From an uncultured Moraxellaceae bacterium (GTDB lineage: Bacteria; Pseudomonadota; Gammaproteobacteria; Pseudomonadales; Moraxellaceae): a DNA stretch of 7,259 nt. Positions 1 to 7,259 of the stretch are shown piece by piece. The position numbers were made by a program, and so were the translations under genes. The notes under the pieces are model-generated. The model was not told where the DNA came from. It worked only from the letters and a program-made list of their open reading frames with translations, and made no database searches. How positions within the stretch are numbered: the stretch's first letter is position 1; every line of letters starts with the position of its first letter. The stretch covers positions 1 to 7,259 of the forward strand of contig CALEYY010000298.1 of NCBI GenBank assembly GCA_937928295.1, in the 5' to 3' direction.

Positions 1-26
1 GCACGGGCGTGCAGGTGCTGTATTGA
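1..26 (+). CDS. Possible 3' end of an upstream gene (dnaE by synteny only)
   Basis: Reading from base 3 gives T-G-V-Q-V-L-Y followed by TGA at 24-26. In many gammaproteobacteria the gene just before accA is dnaE (DNA polymerase III alpha subunit), so this could be its C-terminus. Seven codons are too few to identify a protein, and the other two forward frames are also open here, so the call rests on gene order alone. A T7 run at 27-33 follows the stop. Confidence 0.25.
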
Positions 27-113
27 TTTTTTTGCGACGAATGCCGTGTCGACATCGTGCCCAAACAGGGTTTATTGCATGCCGACATGCCGCTACACTC
101 GGGCCATCGCCCC

Positions 114-118
114 AGGGA
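114..118 (+). promoter_or_regulatory. Ribosome binding site that sets the accA start
   Basis: AGGGA lies 7 bases before the ATG at 126. The frame is open further upstream to a GTG at 57, but that codon has no Shine-Dalgarno match and would add 23 residues that do not look like AccA. The site therefore supports the start at 126. Confidence 0.6.
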
Positions 119-125
119 CTCTGAC

Positions 126-1084
<959 letters not shown>

Positions 1085-1088
<4 letters not shown>

Positions 1089-2452
1089 TCGCCAGCCCTG
1101 ACCGCCAGCATCCGCTCGGTGCCTTGCAGCATTTCCTGCAAGCGCGCCGGCAGGATGCGCCGGCGGTCGCTGGCGTTGTTGTTGCCCTCAGCGGCGGCCC
1201 CGACTCCCTGACACTCCTGCTCGCCGCCGCGCAGATCGCCCCGGCGCTGGGCTATCGCCTGCGTGCCCTGCATGTGCATCACGGCCTGCATGCCGATGCC
1301 GACGCTTGGGCTGCGCAGGCCCTGCAGCAAGCAGCGGCAGTGGGCATGCCCTGTGAAGTGCTGCGCGTGCAGGTGCCGACGCAAGCCAGCATCGAAGCCG
1401 CCGCGCGCCAGGTGCGCTACGACGCGCTGGCGCAGGCCATGAGCGGCGACGAAGCCCTGCTGCTCGCGCATCATCAAGACGATCAGGCGGAAACCCTGCT
1501 GCTGCGGCTGATGCGCGGCGCCGGCCTGCACGGGCTCACCGCCATGCCGACCACCAGTGTCTGGTCTGCGCCAAACGGGGCAATGATGCCGCGCTGGCGG
1601 CCCTGGCTGGACTTGCCGCGCAGTGGGCTGGAGCGCTGGCTGCCGCGCGCCACCGCCTGTCGGCTCAGCCATGCCCCCGAATTGCCGGCCAGCGCTCTGC
1701 AGCCGGTACACGACCCCGCCAATCACGATGCCCGATTCGACCGTACGCTGCTGCGCACCCATGCTCTTCCGCTGCTGCACACACGCTGGCCCGAGGCCGC
1801 CAGCCAGCTCGCGCGCAGTGCCGCGCAACTGGCGCAGCAGGCGAGGGCGCTGGACTCATTAGCTGATGATCTGCTGTCGCGTGCCGGCTTTCGTGCCGAT
1901 GAGGTCGGGCCGCTGGTATTGCCGATGTTGGTCGCGCTGGATGACGCTGCCCTGCAAGCCGTGATCGCTCGCTGGCTGGCTTTACGGGGAGCGCCACCGT
2001 TGCCGGTGCGTTACTGGCCGCGCCTGCGCCGCGAGCTGCTGCAGGCTCGTGCCGATGCTGTGCCGGAAATTCGCTGGGCCGAGGTTTCCCTGCGTCGTTA
2101 TCGGCAGATGCTTTACCTGCTCCGTGAAGCCGATCTTCCGGTGGCTGGCGTGACGGCTGACTGGCCTGATCCGCGCCAGCCGCTGCAAGTCGGTGGCCGA
2201 TACTTTCCTGCGATGCAGCTGTCGGACTTCCACCCCTTGCTGGCTCGACGCTGGCGGCTGGCCCCGCGCACCGGTGGCGAACGCTGGCAGCCGGCCGGTC
2301 GTGCCCACCATGTCACGCTCAAGCACTGGTGCCAGGATCAGGGCATCCCGCCGTGGCAGCGGCAGGCGCTGACCTGTGTCTGGGCGGGCGATGAAGTAGT
2401 GGGGGTGGTGGTGGCTGGCAGCGTTTACTCGGGGACGCTGCTGCATGAATGA
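1085..2452 (+). CDS. tilS: tRNA(Ile)-lysidine synthetase
   Basis: TilS uses ATP and lysine to convert C34 of the CAU-anticodon tRNA-Ile to lysidine, so that it reads AUA and is charged with isoleucine; the enzyme is cytoplasmic and essential in most bacteria. The N-terminal N-type ATP-pyrophosphatase domain carries the PP-loop SGGPDS (36-41), then HVHHGLHADADAW (63-75) and AHHQDDQAETLLLRLMRGAG (128-147). The DPANHDARFDRTLLR stretch (210-224) is a family signature. The C-terminal tRNA-binding domain ends with RTGGERWQPAGR...LKHWCQDQGIPPW (395-424). At 455 residues it is slightly longer than E. coli TilS (about 430). The start is a TTG overlapping the accA stop (TTGA), with no clear Shine-Dalgarno site, so translational coupling is likely. 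A TTG at 1124 is an alternative start that keeps the PP-loop. Confidence 0.94.
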
Positions 2453-2460
2453 TCTGCTGG

Positions 2461-2474
2461 TCGTGCATGCACGA
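2461..2474. repeat. Perfect 14-base palindrome, possible operator
   Basis: TCGTGCATGCACGA equals its own reverse complement. It lies 9 bases after the tilS stop and about 118 bases before the lipoprotein start. No T run follows it and it has no loop, so a terminator is unlikely. A dimeric repressor site for the downstream pair is possible. A second, shorter dyad (CAACA-T-TGTTG, 2509-2519) overlaps a TTGACG at 2517-2522 in the same spacer. Confidence 0.3.
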
Positions 2475-2516
2475 TGTGTTGTGCAGCGCGCCTCCAGTCA
2501 CACAAAAACAACATTG

Positions 2517-2577
2517 TTGACGCGATCTTTTGCGTAAGGTGCCTTGATATTCCGTAGCGCTTTCATAAAAAAATAAT
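2517..2577 (+). promoter_or_regulatory. Candidate promoter region for the lipoprotein/membrane-protein pair
   Basis: This AT-richer part of the 139-base spacer has two -35-like hexamers, TTGACG (2517-2522) and TTGATA (2544-2549). It also has an A/T-rich tract (2561-2578) containing CATAAA and AATAAT. No pair has ideal 16-18 base spacing: TTGATA to CATAAA is 14 and TTGATA to AATAAT is 22. The exact promoter is therefore unresolved. A promoter somewhere here is expected because the spacer separates tilS from a functionally unrelated unit. Confidence 0.22.
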
Positions 2578-2580
2578 TCC

Positions 2581-2585
2581 GGGAG
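2581..2585 (+). promoter_or_regulatory. Ribosome binding site supporting a GTG start
   Basis: GGGAG is followed by six bases and then GTG at 2592. The spacing is good, and the start gives an ideal lipoprotein signal peptide (MKKTRAPFWL...), so GTG is the likely true initiator. Confidence 0.6.
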
Positions 2586-2591
2586 TTCATC

Positions 2592-4184
2592 GTGAAAAAG
2601 ACGCGCGCGCCATTTTGGCTGGCTGTTTGGGCGGCTTCATGCTTTTTAGTTGCCTGTGGCAATGAGTCAACATCCGGCAGCAAGCCATCGACCAGCGCAA
2701 ACACGGCTCCTGAGTACACAGAAGTTGATCGGCCGGAGCCCGGCTTGCAAGGCCAGATTCCGATGGCCAGCCAGCAAAGCGGCGACTCTGCTAAGGGTTA
2801 TCGCAAGGGTTTGAAGCTGATCGGGCAGAACACCATTCTCGATCGCGGCGCGAATTTCTCCATGGCTTGGATTGACGATTGCGCGTATGTCACCACGACA
2901 TCGCCCGGGCAGATTTTCGGCCCGTTGGCGTCGCCGTATGCCGATGCCAAGTTCAATCCGCTCAATGGCATGGCGGTGATTGATGCGGCAAATCCTGCAA
3001 ACCCCACGCTGGTCAGTATTTTGCAAAGCCCGGCCATGCTGGCTCCACATGAGTCGTTGCAGGCCAATCAGCAGCGCAAAATTATCGTGGCTACCCGAGG
3101 CGGGGGCACTGCTTTTGATGTTTACGACGCTAAGGATTGCCGTCATCCCAAATTGACGGCGTCGATCAATATCGGCGCTGGCCTGACCTTGCCGCAACTG
3201 CCCGTGCTGTCGCAAATTTTGCAGGGGATTCCCGGTGGCCTCGATAGCTTGGATGTCGGCCTGCCGTTCTTCGGGCATGCGCTCTGCATGAGCGATGATG
3301 GCCGTACGGCCTATGCCACCAGCTCGGCCAGCACCAATGCGGCGATCAATCTGGATGACATTGCCAATCCCAAGCTGATTCAGCTATTCGCGCCGGCAGG
3401 CCATGATTGCGGCTTGAACCCTGACGGCACGCGATTGTATTTGGCGCAGTTCGGCTTTATTGCCTTGGGCGTGGGTTTGCCGAATGGCCCCGCCGTCGGG
3501 CAGAACGGCATGGGCATCTATGATGTGTCTGCTATTCATGATCGCTCCACGCCGCCTGCACCCCTCCTCATTGCGCCTGCGCCGGCTCAAATCGGCTTCT
3601 TGCCCTGGACGAATGTGCTGATTGGCGAGGCTCCCACGGCGGGCTCACACACGGCTCGCTGGTTTCGCAATGGCGGGCGCACCTATCTTTATTCCAGCGA
3701 TGAATGGCCGACCGCGGGCGTTTGCCCTTGGGCGCATGGCCGCATTATCGACATCACCGACGAGACCAAGCCGGTGAAAGTTTCGGATATCACGCTGGAG
3801 GTCAACGACCTCGCGCATTGTCTGGAAACCGAGCCCGATGTCGCGAATTACTCAGCACATTATGTGGGTTTTGATGATGTGCAGAATGCCACCACGATGT
3901 TCACGACACACTACACCGGCGGTTTGCGTGTTTGGGACATTCATGATCCGGCCAAACCGAAAGAGATCGCTTACTGGCACCCGGTTCCGAATCCGAACAC
4001 ACCGACCGTACCTTTGTCCGAGTTTTTCGGCAGCTCGGCGGCACGCTGGGATGCTGTGCCAACCTATGTGCGTTATCGCCCGGAGACGGGTCATATCTGG
4101 ATCGCCAGCTACAGCGCCGGGTTTCAGATTCTAGCGTTCACGCCGTCGGCGGGCCCGACGGTGCCCAAGCCCACGCGGCGTTAA
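2592..4184 (+). CDS. LVIVD-repeat beta-propeller lipoprotein of unknown function
   Basis: The 530-residue product begins with a lipoprotein signal: basic MKKTR, a hydrophobic core, and lipobox L-V-A-C with the lipidated cysteine at 22. The next residues are Gly-Asn rather than Asp, so sorting to the outer membrane is expected. A Ser/Thr-rich linker (24-45) precedes the folded part. Repeats of the LVIVD type recur: GMAVIDAANPANP (126-138), FDVYDAKDCRHPKL (175-188), INLDDIANPKL (252-262), GIYDVSAIHD (308-317), RIIDITDETKPVKV (384-397) and LRVWDIHDPAKPKEIAYW (445-462). This implies a beta-propeller of about six or seven blades. Histidines recur at blade starts (153, 229, 271, 353, 423). No catalytic motif is recognised; such propellers usually bind proteins or ligands. 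The stop overlaps the next ATG by one base, so the membrane protein is the probable partner. The family call is confident; the function is unknown. Confidence 0.82.
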   Translation: MKKTRAPFWLAVWAASCFLVACGNESTSGSKPSTSANTAPEYTEVDRPEPGLQGQIPMASQQSGDSAKGYRKGLKLIGQNTILDRGANFSMAWIDDCAYVTTTSPGQIFGPLASPYADAKFNPLNGMAVIDAANPANPTLVSILQSPAMLAPHESLQANQQRKIIVATRGGGTAFDVYDAKDCRHPKLTASINIGAGLTLPQLPVLSQILQGIPGGLDSLDVGLPFFGHALCMSDDGRTAYATSSASTNAAINLDDIANPKLIQLFAPAGHDCGLNPDGTRLYLAQFGFIALGVGLPNGPAVGQNGMGIYDVSAIHDRSTPPAPLLIAPAPAQIGFLPWTNVLIGEAPTAGSHTARWFRNGGRTYLYSSDEWPTAGVCPWAHGRIIDITDETKPVKVSDITLEVNDLAHCLETEPDVANYSAHYVGFDDVQNATTMFTTHYTGGLRVWDIHDPAKPKEIAYWHPVPNPNTPTVPLSEFFGSSAARWDAVPTYVRYRPETGHIWIASYSAGFQILAFTPSAGPTVPKPTRR

Positions 4185-5641
4185 TGTATCGCACGATGCC
4201 TGTGTGGCGATGCCTGACGCTGGCGCTGTTGAGCACACTGACAGCGCCGGCCTACGCACACTCCTTTGGTAAGCTTTACACCTTGCCCGTGCCGTTCTGG
4301 CTATATGGCTGGGCCTCGGCTGCGGCCTTGATATTGTCGTTCCTGTGCCTGGCGTGGTTTGCCAGCCAGCCCAAAAGTACGCGTGACAGCGCCGCGCCAA
4401 TGCCCGCGTTTAAAACGCTGCCGCCTGTGGCCCGCCCGCTGCTGATCGTGCTTCAGGGCCTGGCGCTGATGGCCTTGCTGGTCTGCATCGTGAGCGGCTT
4501 TTATGGCACGCAGGATGCCTATCGCAACATTAACATGACGCTATTCTGGATTGTGTTTGTGTTGGGCATGGCCTATTTCACGGTGTTCGCTGGCGATGTG
4601 TTCAGCCTCGTGAATCCCTGGCGAACCCTGACACGCACTGTCGCCAAGGAGCGTTATGCCTATCCCGAAAAATCAGGATACTGGCCCGCGCTATTGCTCT
4701 ACATGGGCTTCATCTGGGCGGAGTTATTTGCCAGCGTTACCCCGTGGCGACTATCCGTGGCATTGCTGGCGTACAGCCTGTTGAATGTGCTGGCGATCTA
4801 TTTTTTCGGCGCGAGGGCATGGTTTCGCTACGGTGAATTTTTCAGTGTGATGTTTCGCCTGCTGGGCAAAGTGGCGCCGCTCGCGTATTACCACGCCTCA
4901 CCGGTCAGGCGCGCGGGTTGGCGCTGGCGCTGGCCTTTCGCCGGTTTGATGGAGTCGCAGCCCGGCAGTCTGAGCGAAGTCGTGTTTATTCTCTTCATGC
5001 TCAGCTCCACCGCGTTCGATGGCCTGCACAGCACGCAAGCGTGGGCGCTGCTGTTTTGGCAGGATGGTTTTGCGTTGTTGTCGTCGTGGCTGGGCAGCAA
5101 TATCGTGACGGCTTATGCCACGCTTAAACCGCTGTATCTGGCCTGGCAGACACTGGCGTTGCTGCTGTCGCCGTGGCTATATCTGGCCGTTTTCGCCGGC
5201 TGCCTATGGCTCATGAAAATCGTTACGGGCAGCGCTGTGTCGCTACGGGAGTTGATTTATCGTTTTAGTTATTCGCTGTTGCCTATCGTGGTGGTGTATC
5301 ACTTCACGCATTATTTCACGCTGGTGCTGGGGCAGGGGCCACAGCTGCTGACGCTATTGTCCGATCCTCTCGGCATGGGCTGGAATCTGCTGGCCACGAA
5401 GGCCGATAGGACGGCCGGATTCCTGCTGGATATGGGCTGGGTCTGGCATGTTCAGGTAGCGAGCATCTTGCTCGGTCATATCGCCAGTGTTTATGTGGCT
5501 CATGAAGCGGCGCGGCATCTGTACGCATCACCCAGATCGGTATGGCTTAGCCAAATTCCGCTATTAATCCTGATGATGGCCTTTACGGTATTCGGGCTGT
5601 GGATACTGGCTCAGCCGCTCGATACGGAAATCTTGCGCTAA
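4184..5641 (+). CDS. Polytopic membrane protein, uncharacterised, His-rich
   Basis: The 485-residue product has an N-terminal signal-like segment (7-25) ending A-Y-A before His26. About ten hydrophobic segments follow, near 38-58, 84-104, 118-140, 167-185, 188-208, 263-277, 318-343, 360-383, 421-443 and 457-476. Notable motifs are LPVPFWLYGW (34-43), NPWRT (144-148), STAFDGLHSTQ (275-285), YHFTHYF (372-378), SDPLGMGWNL (393-402) and GHIASVYVAHEAA (431-443). Histidines 373, 376, 422, 432 and 440 fall in or near membrane segments, which could mean metal or haem binding (inference). I recall, unverified, that some database relatives carry the product name fenitrothion hydrolase; I would not transfer that function. 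The ATG overlaps the lipoprotein stop (TAATG) with no strong Shine-Dalgarno site, suggesting coupling. An ATG at 4196 is an alternative start that still leaves a signal peptide. Base composition is AT-richer than accA, tilS and the downstream reductase. Confidence 0.8.
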   Translation: MYRTMPVWRCLTLALLSTLTAPAYAHSFGKLYTLPVPFWLYGWASAAALILSFLCLAWFASQPKSTRDSAAPMPAFKTLPPVARPLLIVLQGLALMALLVCIVSGFYGTQDAYRNINMTLFWIVFVLGMAYFTVFAGDVFSLVNPWRTLTRTVAKERYAYPEKSGYWPALLLYMGFIWAELFASVTPWRLSVALLAYSLLNVLAIYFFGARAWFRYGEFFSVMFRLLGKVAPLAYYHASPVRRAGWRWRWPFAGLMESQPGSLSEVVFILFMLSSTAFDGLHSTQAWALLFWQDGFALLSSWLGSNIVTAYATLKPLYLAWQTLALLLSPWLYLAVFAGCLWLMKIVTGSAVSLRELIYRFSYSLLPIVVVYHFTHYFTLVLGQGPQLLTLLSDPLGMGWNLLATKADRTAGFLLDMGWVWHVQVASILLGHIASVYVAHEAARHLYASPRSVWLSQIPLLILMMAFTVFGLWILAQPLDTEILR

Positions 5642-5707
5642 GCAGCCTGCGTGCGCGTTGGTCGGCTCAACTCCCGCTTTTAACCACTCTGTCGGTTACT
5701 ACCTCTC

Positions 5708-5739
5708 GTATCACTCCGCCACCCTCGGTGCTGTGATAC
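5708..5739. promoter_or_regulatory. Nested inverted repeat before the reductase gene, possible operator
   Basis: GTATCAC (5708-5714) pairs perfectly with GTGATAC (5733-5739). Inside it, CACC (5720-5723) pairs with GGTG (5727-5730). No T run follows on the + strand, so it does not look like a terminator for the upstream gene. It lies in the 102-base spacer just before the desaturase-system genes. In Pseudomonas aeruginosa the desCB operon is repressed by the TetR-family protein DesT at an inverted repeat, so a comparable operator is plausible. I cannot match this sequence to a known DesT site, and no regulator gene is in the window. Confidence 0.35.
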
Positions 5740-5782
5740 AAAAATGAATACCGATAGTTCAACCAGAACGGCACGAGGGTTT

Positions 5783-6931
5783 ATGAGCGCAACTACGCCG
5801 ACTCAATCTGCAGCAGCCCGCGCTTCAACAGCCAGCTCTGCAGCGACCAAGCTGTCCCTGTGGTCACGCCTGGCCTTCATCACCGACACCTTCGCCTACC
5901 CGCTGCGCACCTCGCACTACCTGGAACTCATCAACCCGCTCTGGGCCAGCCACTCGCTGCAGGCGCGCGTGGTCAAGGTCTGGGATGAAACTCAGGATGC
6001 GCGCACGCTGACACTCCGGCCCGGCTTGCGCTGGCGTGGTCATCGTGCCGGCCAGCATGTGCGTCTGGGCATTCCGGTGGCGGGCATGCACTACACTCGC
6101 ACCTACACCATCTCGTCGCCGCCGGAACGCAGCGATGGTTGCATCACCATCACGGTCAAGGTCATTGCCGGCGGGCGTATTTCGCCGCATATCGTGCGCA
6201 ACATCAAGGTTGGCGACTACTTGCCGATTGGCCTGCCGCAGGGCGAGTTCTATCTGCCCGATGCGCAGCCGGTAAAGCCGCTGTTCATCACCGCTGGCAG
6301 TGGCATTACGCCGGCCATGAGCATGTTACGCAGCCTGATCGCGCAGGAGCGTCTGCCGGATACCGTGCACATGCACTACGCCCCGCATGCCTTTGATGTG
6401 ATTTTCGGCAAGGAATTGCGCGAGATGACGGAACAGCAGGCGCGCTATCGCCTGAATCTGGTCTACACCCAGGAGACGCCGCCGGCGCAGCGCCATTTCA
6501 GTGCCGAGCACATCGAGCAGTTCTGCCCGGACTGGCGCGAACGAGAGGTCTATGCCTGCGGGCCACCGGCACTGCTGGCGGCACTGGAGCAGCATTTTGC
6601 CGATGCCGGTCTGAGCCGGCGCCTGCACAGCGAGCGCTTTCTGGCCGAGCTGGCGGTGATGCCGGCAGAGGCGGTGGGTGGCCGCGTGCGTTTCGCGCGT
6701 AGCGGTGTGGAGATGGATGCTGATGCCCAGACCAATCTGCTGCGCGTGGCCGAGGATGCCGGCATGAATCCGCCGCATGGCTGCCGCATGGGCATCTGCC
6801 ATACCTGCAATACCACGCTGCTTGCCGGTTCGGTGCGCGACTTGCGCAATGGCAAGGTGCTGAGCGAGCCGGGCAGTATCGTGCAGACCTGCGTTTGTGC
6901 TGCCGCTGGCGACTGCCAGCTCGACCTTTGA
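5783..6931 (+). CDS. Flavin and [2Fe-2S] ferredoxin reductase, DesC-like partner of a fatty-acid desaturase
   Basis: This protein probably takes electrons from NAD(P)H through a flavin and a [2Fe-2S] centre to the di-iron desaturase encoded next. The start at 5783 gives 382 residues. A Ser/Ala/Thr-rich tail (about 1-23) precedes LWSRLAFITDTFAYPLR. The FNR-type flavin domain shows RTYTISS (106-112), and the nucleotide-binding domain shows ITAGSGITP (169-177) and YACGPP (257-262). The C-terminal plant-type ferredoxin domain has cysteines 334, 339, 342 and 370, the expected C-x4-C-x2-C-x27-C pattern. An in-frame ATG at 5744 would add 13 residues but has no ribosome site and sits four bases after a dyad. 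The ATG at 5783 has GAGG four bases ahead, which is short but visible. Fifteen bases separate the stop from the desaturase. The order matches Pseudomonas desC-desB and resembles the mycobacterial Rv3230c/DesA3 electron-transfer pair. Confidence 0.88.
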   Translation: MSATTPTQSAAARASTASSAATKLSLWSRLAFITDTFAYPLRTSHYLELINPLWASHSLQARVVKVWDETQDARTLTLRPGLRWRGHRAGQHVRLGIPVAGMHYTRTYTISSPPERSDGCITITVKVIAGGRISPHIVRNIKVGDYLPIGLPQGEFYLPDAQPVKPLFITAGSGITPAMSMLRSLIAQERLPDTVHMHYAPHAFDVIFGKELREMTEQQARYRLNLVYTQETPPAQRHFSAEHIEQFCPDWREREVYACGPPALLAALEQHFADAGLSRRLHSERFLAELAVMPAEAVGGRVRFARSGVEMDADAQTNLLRVAEDAGMNPPHGCRMGICHTCNTTLLAGSVRDLRNGKVLSEPGSIVQTCVCAAAGDCQLDL

Positions 6932-6936
6932 TTCGC

Positions 6937-6940
6937 GGAG
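6937..6940 (+). promoter_or_regulatory. Ribosome binding site of the desaturase gene
   Basis: GGAG lies six bases before the ATG at 6947, within the 15-base gap after the reductase stop. It supports this start and independent initiation within a shared transcript. Confidence 0.6.
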
Positions 6941-6946
6941 AACATC

Positions 6947-7209
6947 ATGAATAAGGCCCGCTTGCCGGTGAATCTGAGCGATGAGCAAATCGAAGCCTTT
7001 GGCCGCGAGCTCGATGCCATGCGCGAGGAGGTGCTGGATTCGCGCGGGGAGCGCGACCGCCGCTACATCCTGCGCGTGATCAAGGTGCAGCGCAGTCTGG
7101 GCGTGCTTGGCCGGGCGCTGATCTTTGCCAGCATCCTGGCGTTGCCGGTGTGGGGCCATGCCTATGCCAACGACAATCTGTTCTGGCTGCTGATTGCGCT
7201 AGGTACGCT
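6947..7209 (+). CDS. Membrane fatty-acid desaturase, DesB-like, N-terminal fragment
   Basis: Only the first 87 codons and two bases of the next are genomic; the rest lies beyond the contig end. The fragment has a polar N-terminal region (SDEQIEAFGRELDAMREEV, 11-29), then RDRRYILRVIKVQRSLGVLGR (36-56), and hydrophobic segments near 57-70 and 77-86. This fits the N-terminus of acyl-CoA or acyl-lipid desaturases of the DesB/DesA3 type, which use a di-iron centre held by histidine boxes to insert a double bond aerobically. Those histidine boxes would come later, so catalytic residues cannot be checked. The assignment rests on this N-terminal pattern and on the adjacent reductase. Residues read after 7209 (D-R-K-S-V-V and stop) come from adapter sequence and should be discarded. 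Confidence 0.75.
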
Positions 7210-7259
7210 AGATCGGAAGAGCGTCGTGTAGGGAAAGAGTGTCTTCGCCTGTGTAGATC
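7210..7259. other. Illumina TruSeq adapter read-through (non-biological)
   Basis: From 7210 the sequence begins AGATCGGAAGAGC and continues as the 33-base TruSeq universal-adapter reverse complement to 7242. Bases 7243-7250 (CTTCGCCT) are the reverse complement of AGGCGAAG, which I recall as i5 index D505. Bases 7251-7259 (GTGTAGATC) continue the adapter. This is untrimmed library sequence at a contig end. Confidence 0.97.

Noticed and set aside
1..33. Possible intrinsic terminator: GCAC/GTGC stem near base 1 and T7 run at 27-33
   Set aside because: The visible stem is only four bases and lies 14 bases from the T run, so it does not form a standard terminator; the stem may also be cut by the window start.
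94..99. TACACT as an accA -10 element
   Set aside because: No credible -35 lies at 16-18 bases (TTTATT at 71-76 matches poorly), and accA is often transcribed from upstream genes.
57..125. Longer accA reading frame from GTG at 57
   Set aside because: The added 23 residues do not resemble AccA, there is no ribosome site, and ATG at 126 has AGGGA at the right distance and gives the family's usual length.
2445..2537. 30-residue + strand frame overlapping the tilS end
   Set aside because: It is very short, has no recognisable feature, and only a GGGGA nine bases ahead. Chance is the simplest explanation.
5642..5743. Terminator after the membrane protein gene
   Set aside because: No GC-rich stem followed by a T run is visible; the dyad here is followed by A residues on the + strand.
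6326..7159. Long minus-strand frame across the reductase and desaturase genes
   Set aside because: It spans two well-supported + strand genes and their junction; its His/Ala/Gln-rich translation is typical of a shadow frame.
6947..7231. Complete 94-residue small protein
   Set aside because: The stop codon and last residues are encoded by sequencing adapter; the real gene is a truncated desaturase.

Overview
The window looks like the end of a contig from a gammaproteobacterium with moderately high GC. The evidence is the accA-tilS gene order, which commonly follows dnaE in gammaproteobacteria, and the DesC/DesB-type reductase-desaturase pair known from Pseudomonas. A Nevskiales- or Pseudomonadales-like source is my inference; no marker here fixes the genus. 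All recognisable genes are on the + strand.

Layout. Bases 1-26 may hold the last codons of an upstream gene (dnaE by synteny, unproven). Next come accA (carboxyltransferase alpha subunit of acetyl-CoA carboxylase) and tilS (tRNA-Ile lysidine synthetase), which overlap by 4 bases. A 139-base spacer with a perfect 14-base palindrome precedes a two-gene unit. Its first gene encodes a 530-residue lipoprotein with LVIVD-type beta-propeller repeats. Its second encodes a 485-residue polytopic membrane protein of uncharacterised function. The two overlap by one base (TAATG), so they are probably translationally coupled. A 102-base spacer with a nested dyad follows, then a flavin/[2Fe-2S] reductase resembling DesC and the first 87 codons of a membrane fatty-acid desaturase resembling DesB.

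The last 50 bases (7210-7259) are not genomic. They match Illumina TruSeq adapter read-through, including an 8-base i5 index, so the desaturase is cut by the contig end and its final apparent residues are artefact.

How the genes work together. accA (malonyl-CoA supply) and the reductase/desaturase pair (aerobic unsaturation of acyl chains) both concern fatty acids, but nothing shows they are co-regulated. tilS is a housekeeping gene. The lipoprotein/membrane-protein pair is the least understood part and the best candidate for an undescribed system. It probably forms an envelope complex, and its histidine pattern suggests metal or haem binding (hypothesis). I saw no tRNA, rRNA, CRISPR array, insertion sequence or convincing intrinsic terminator.
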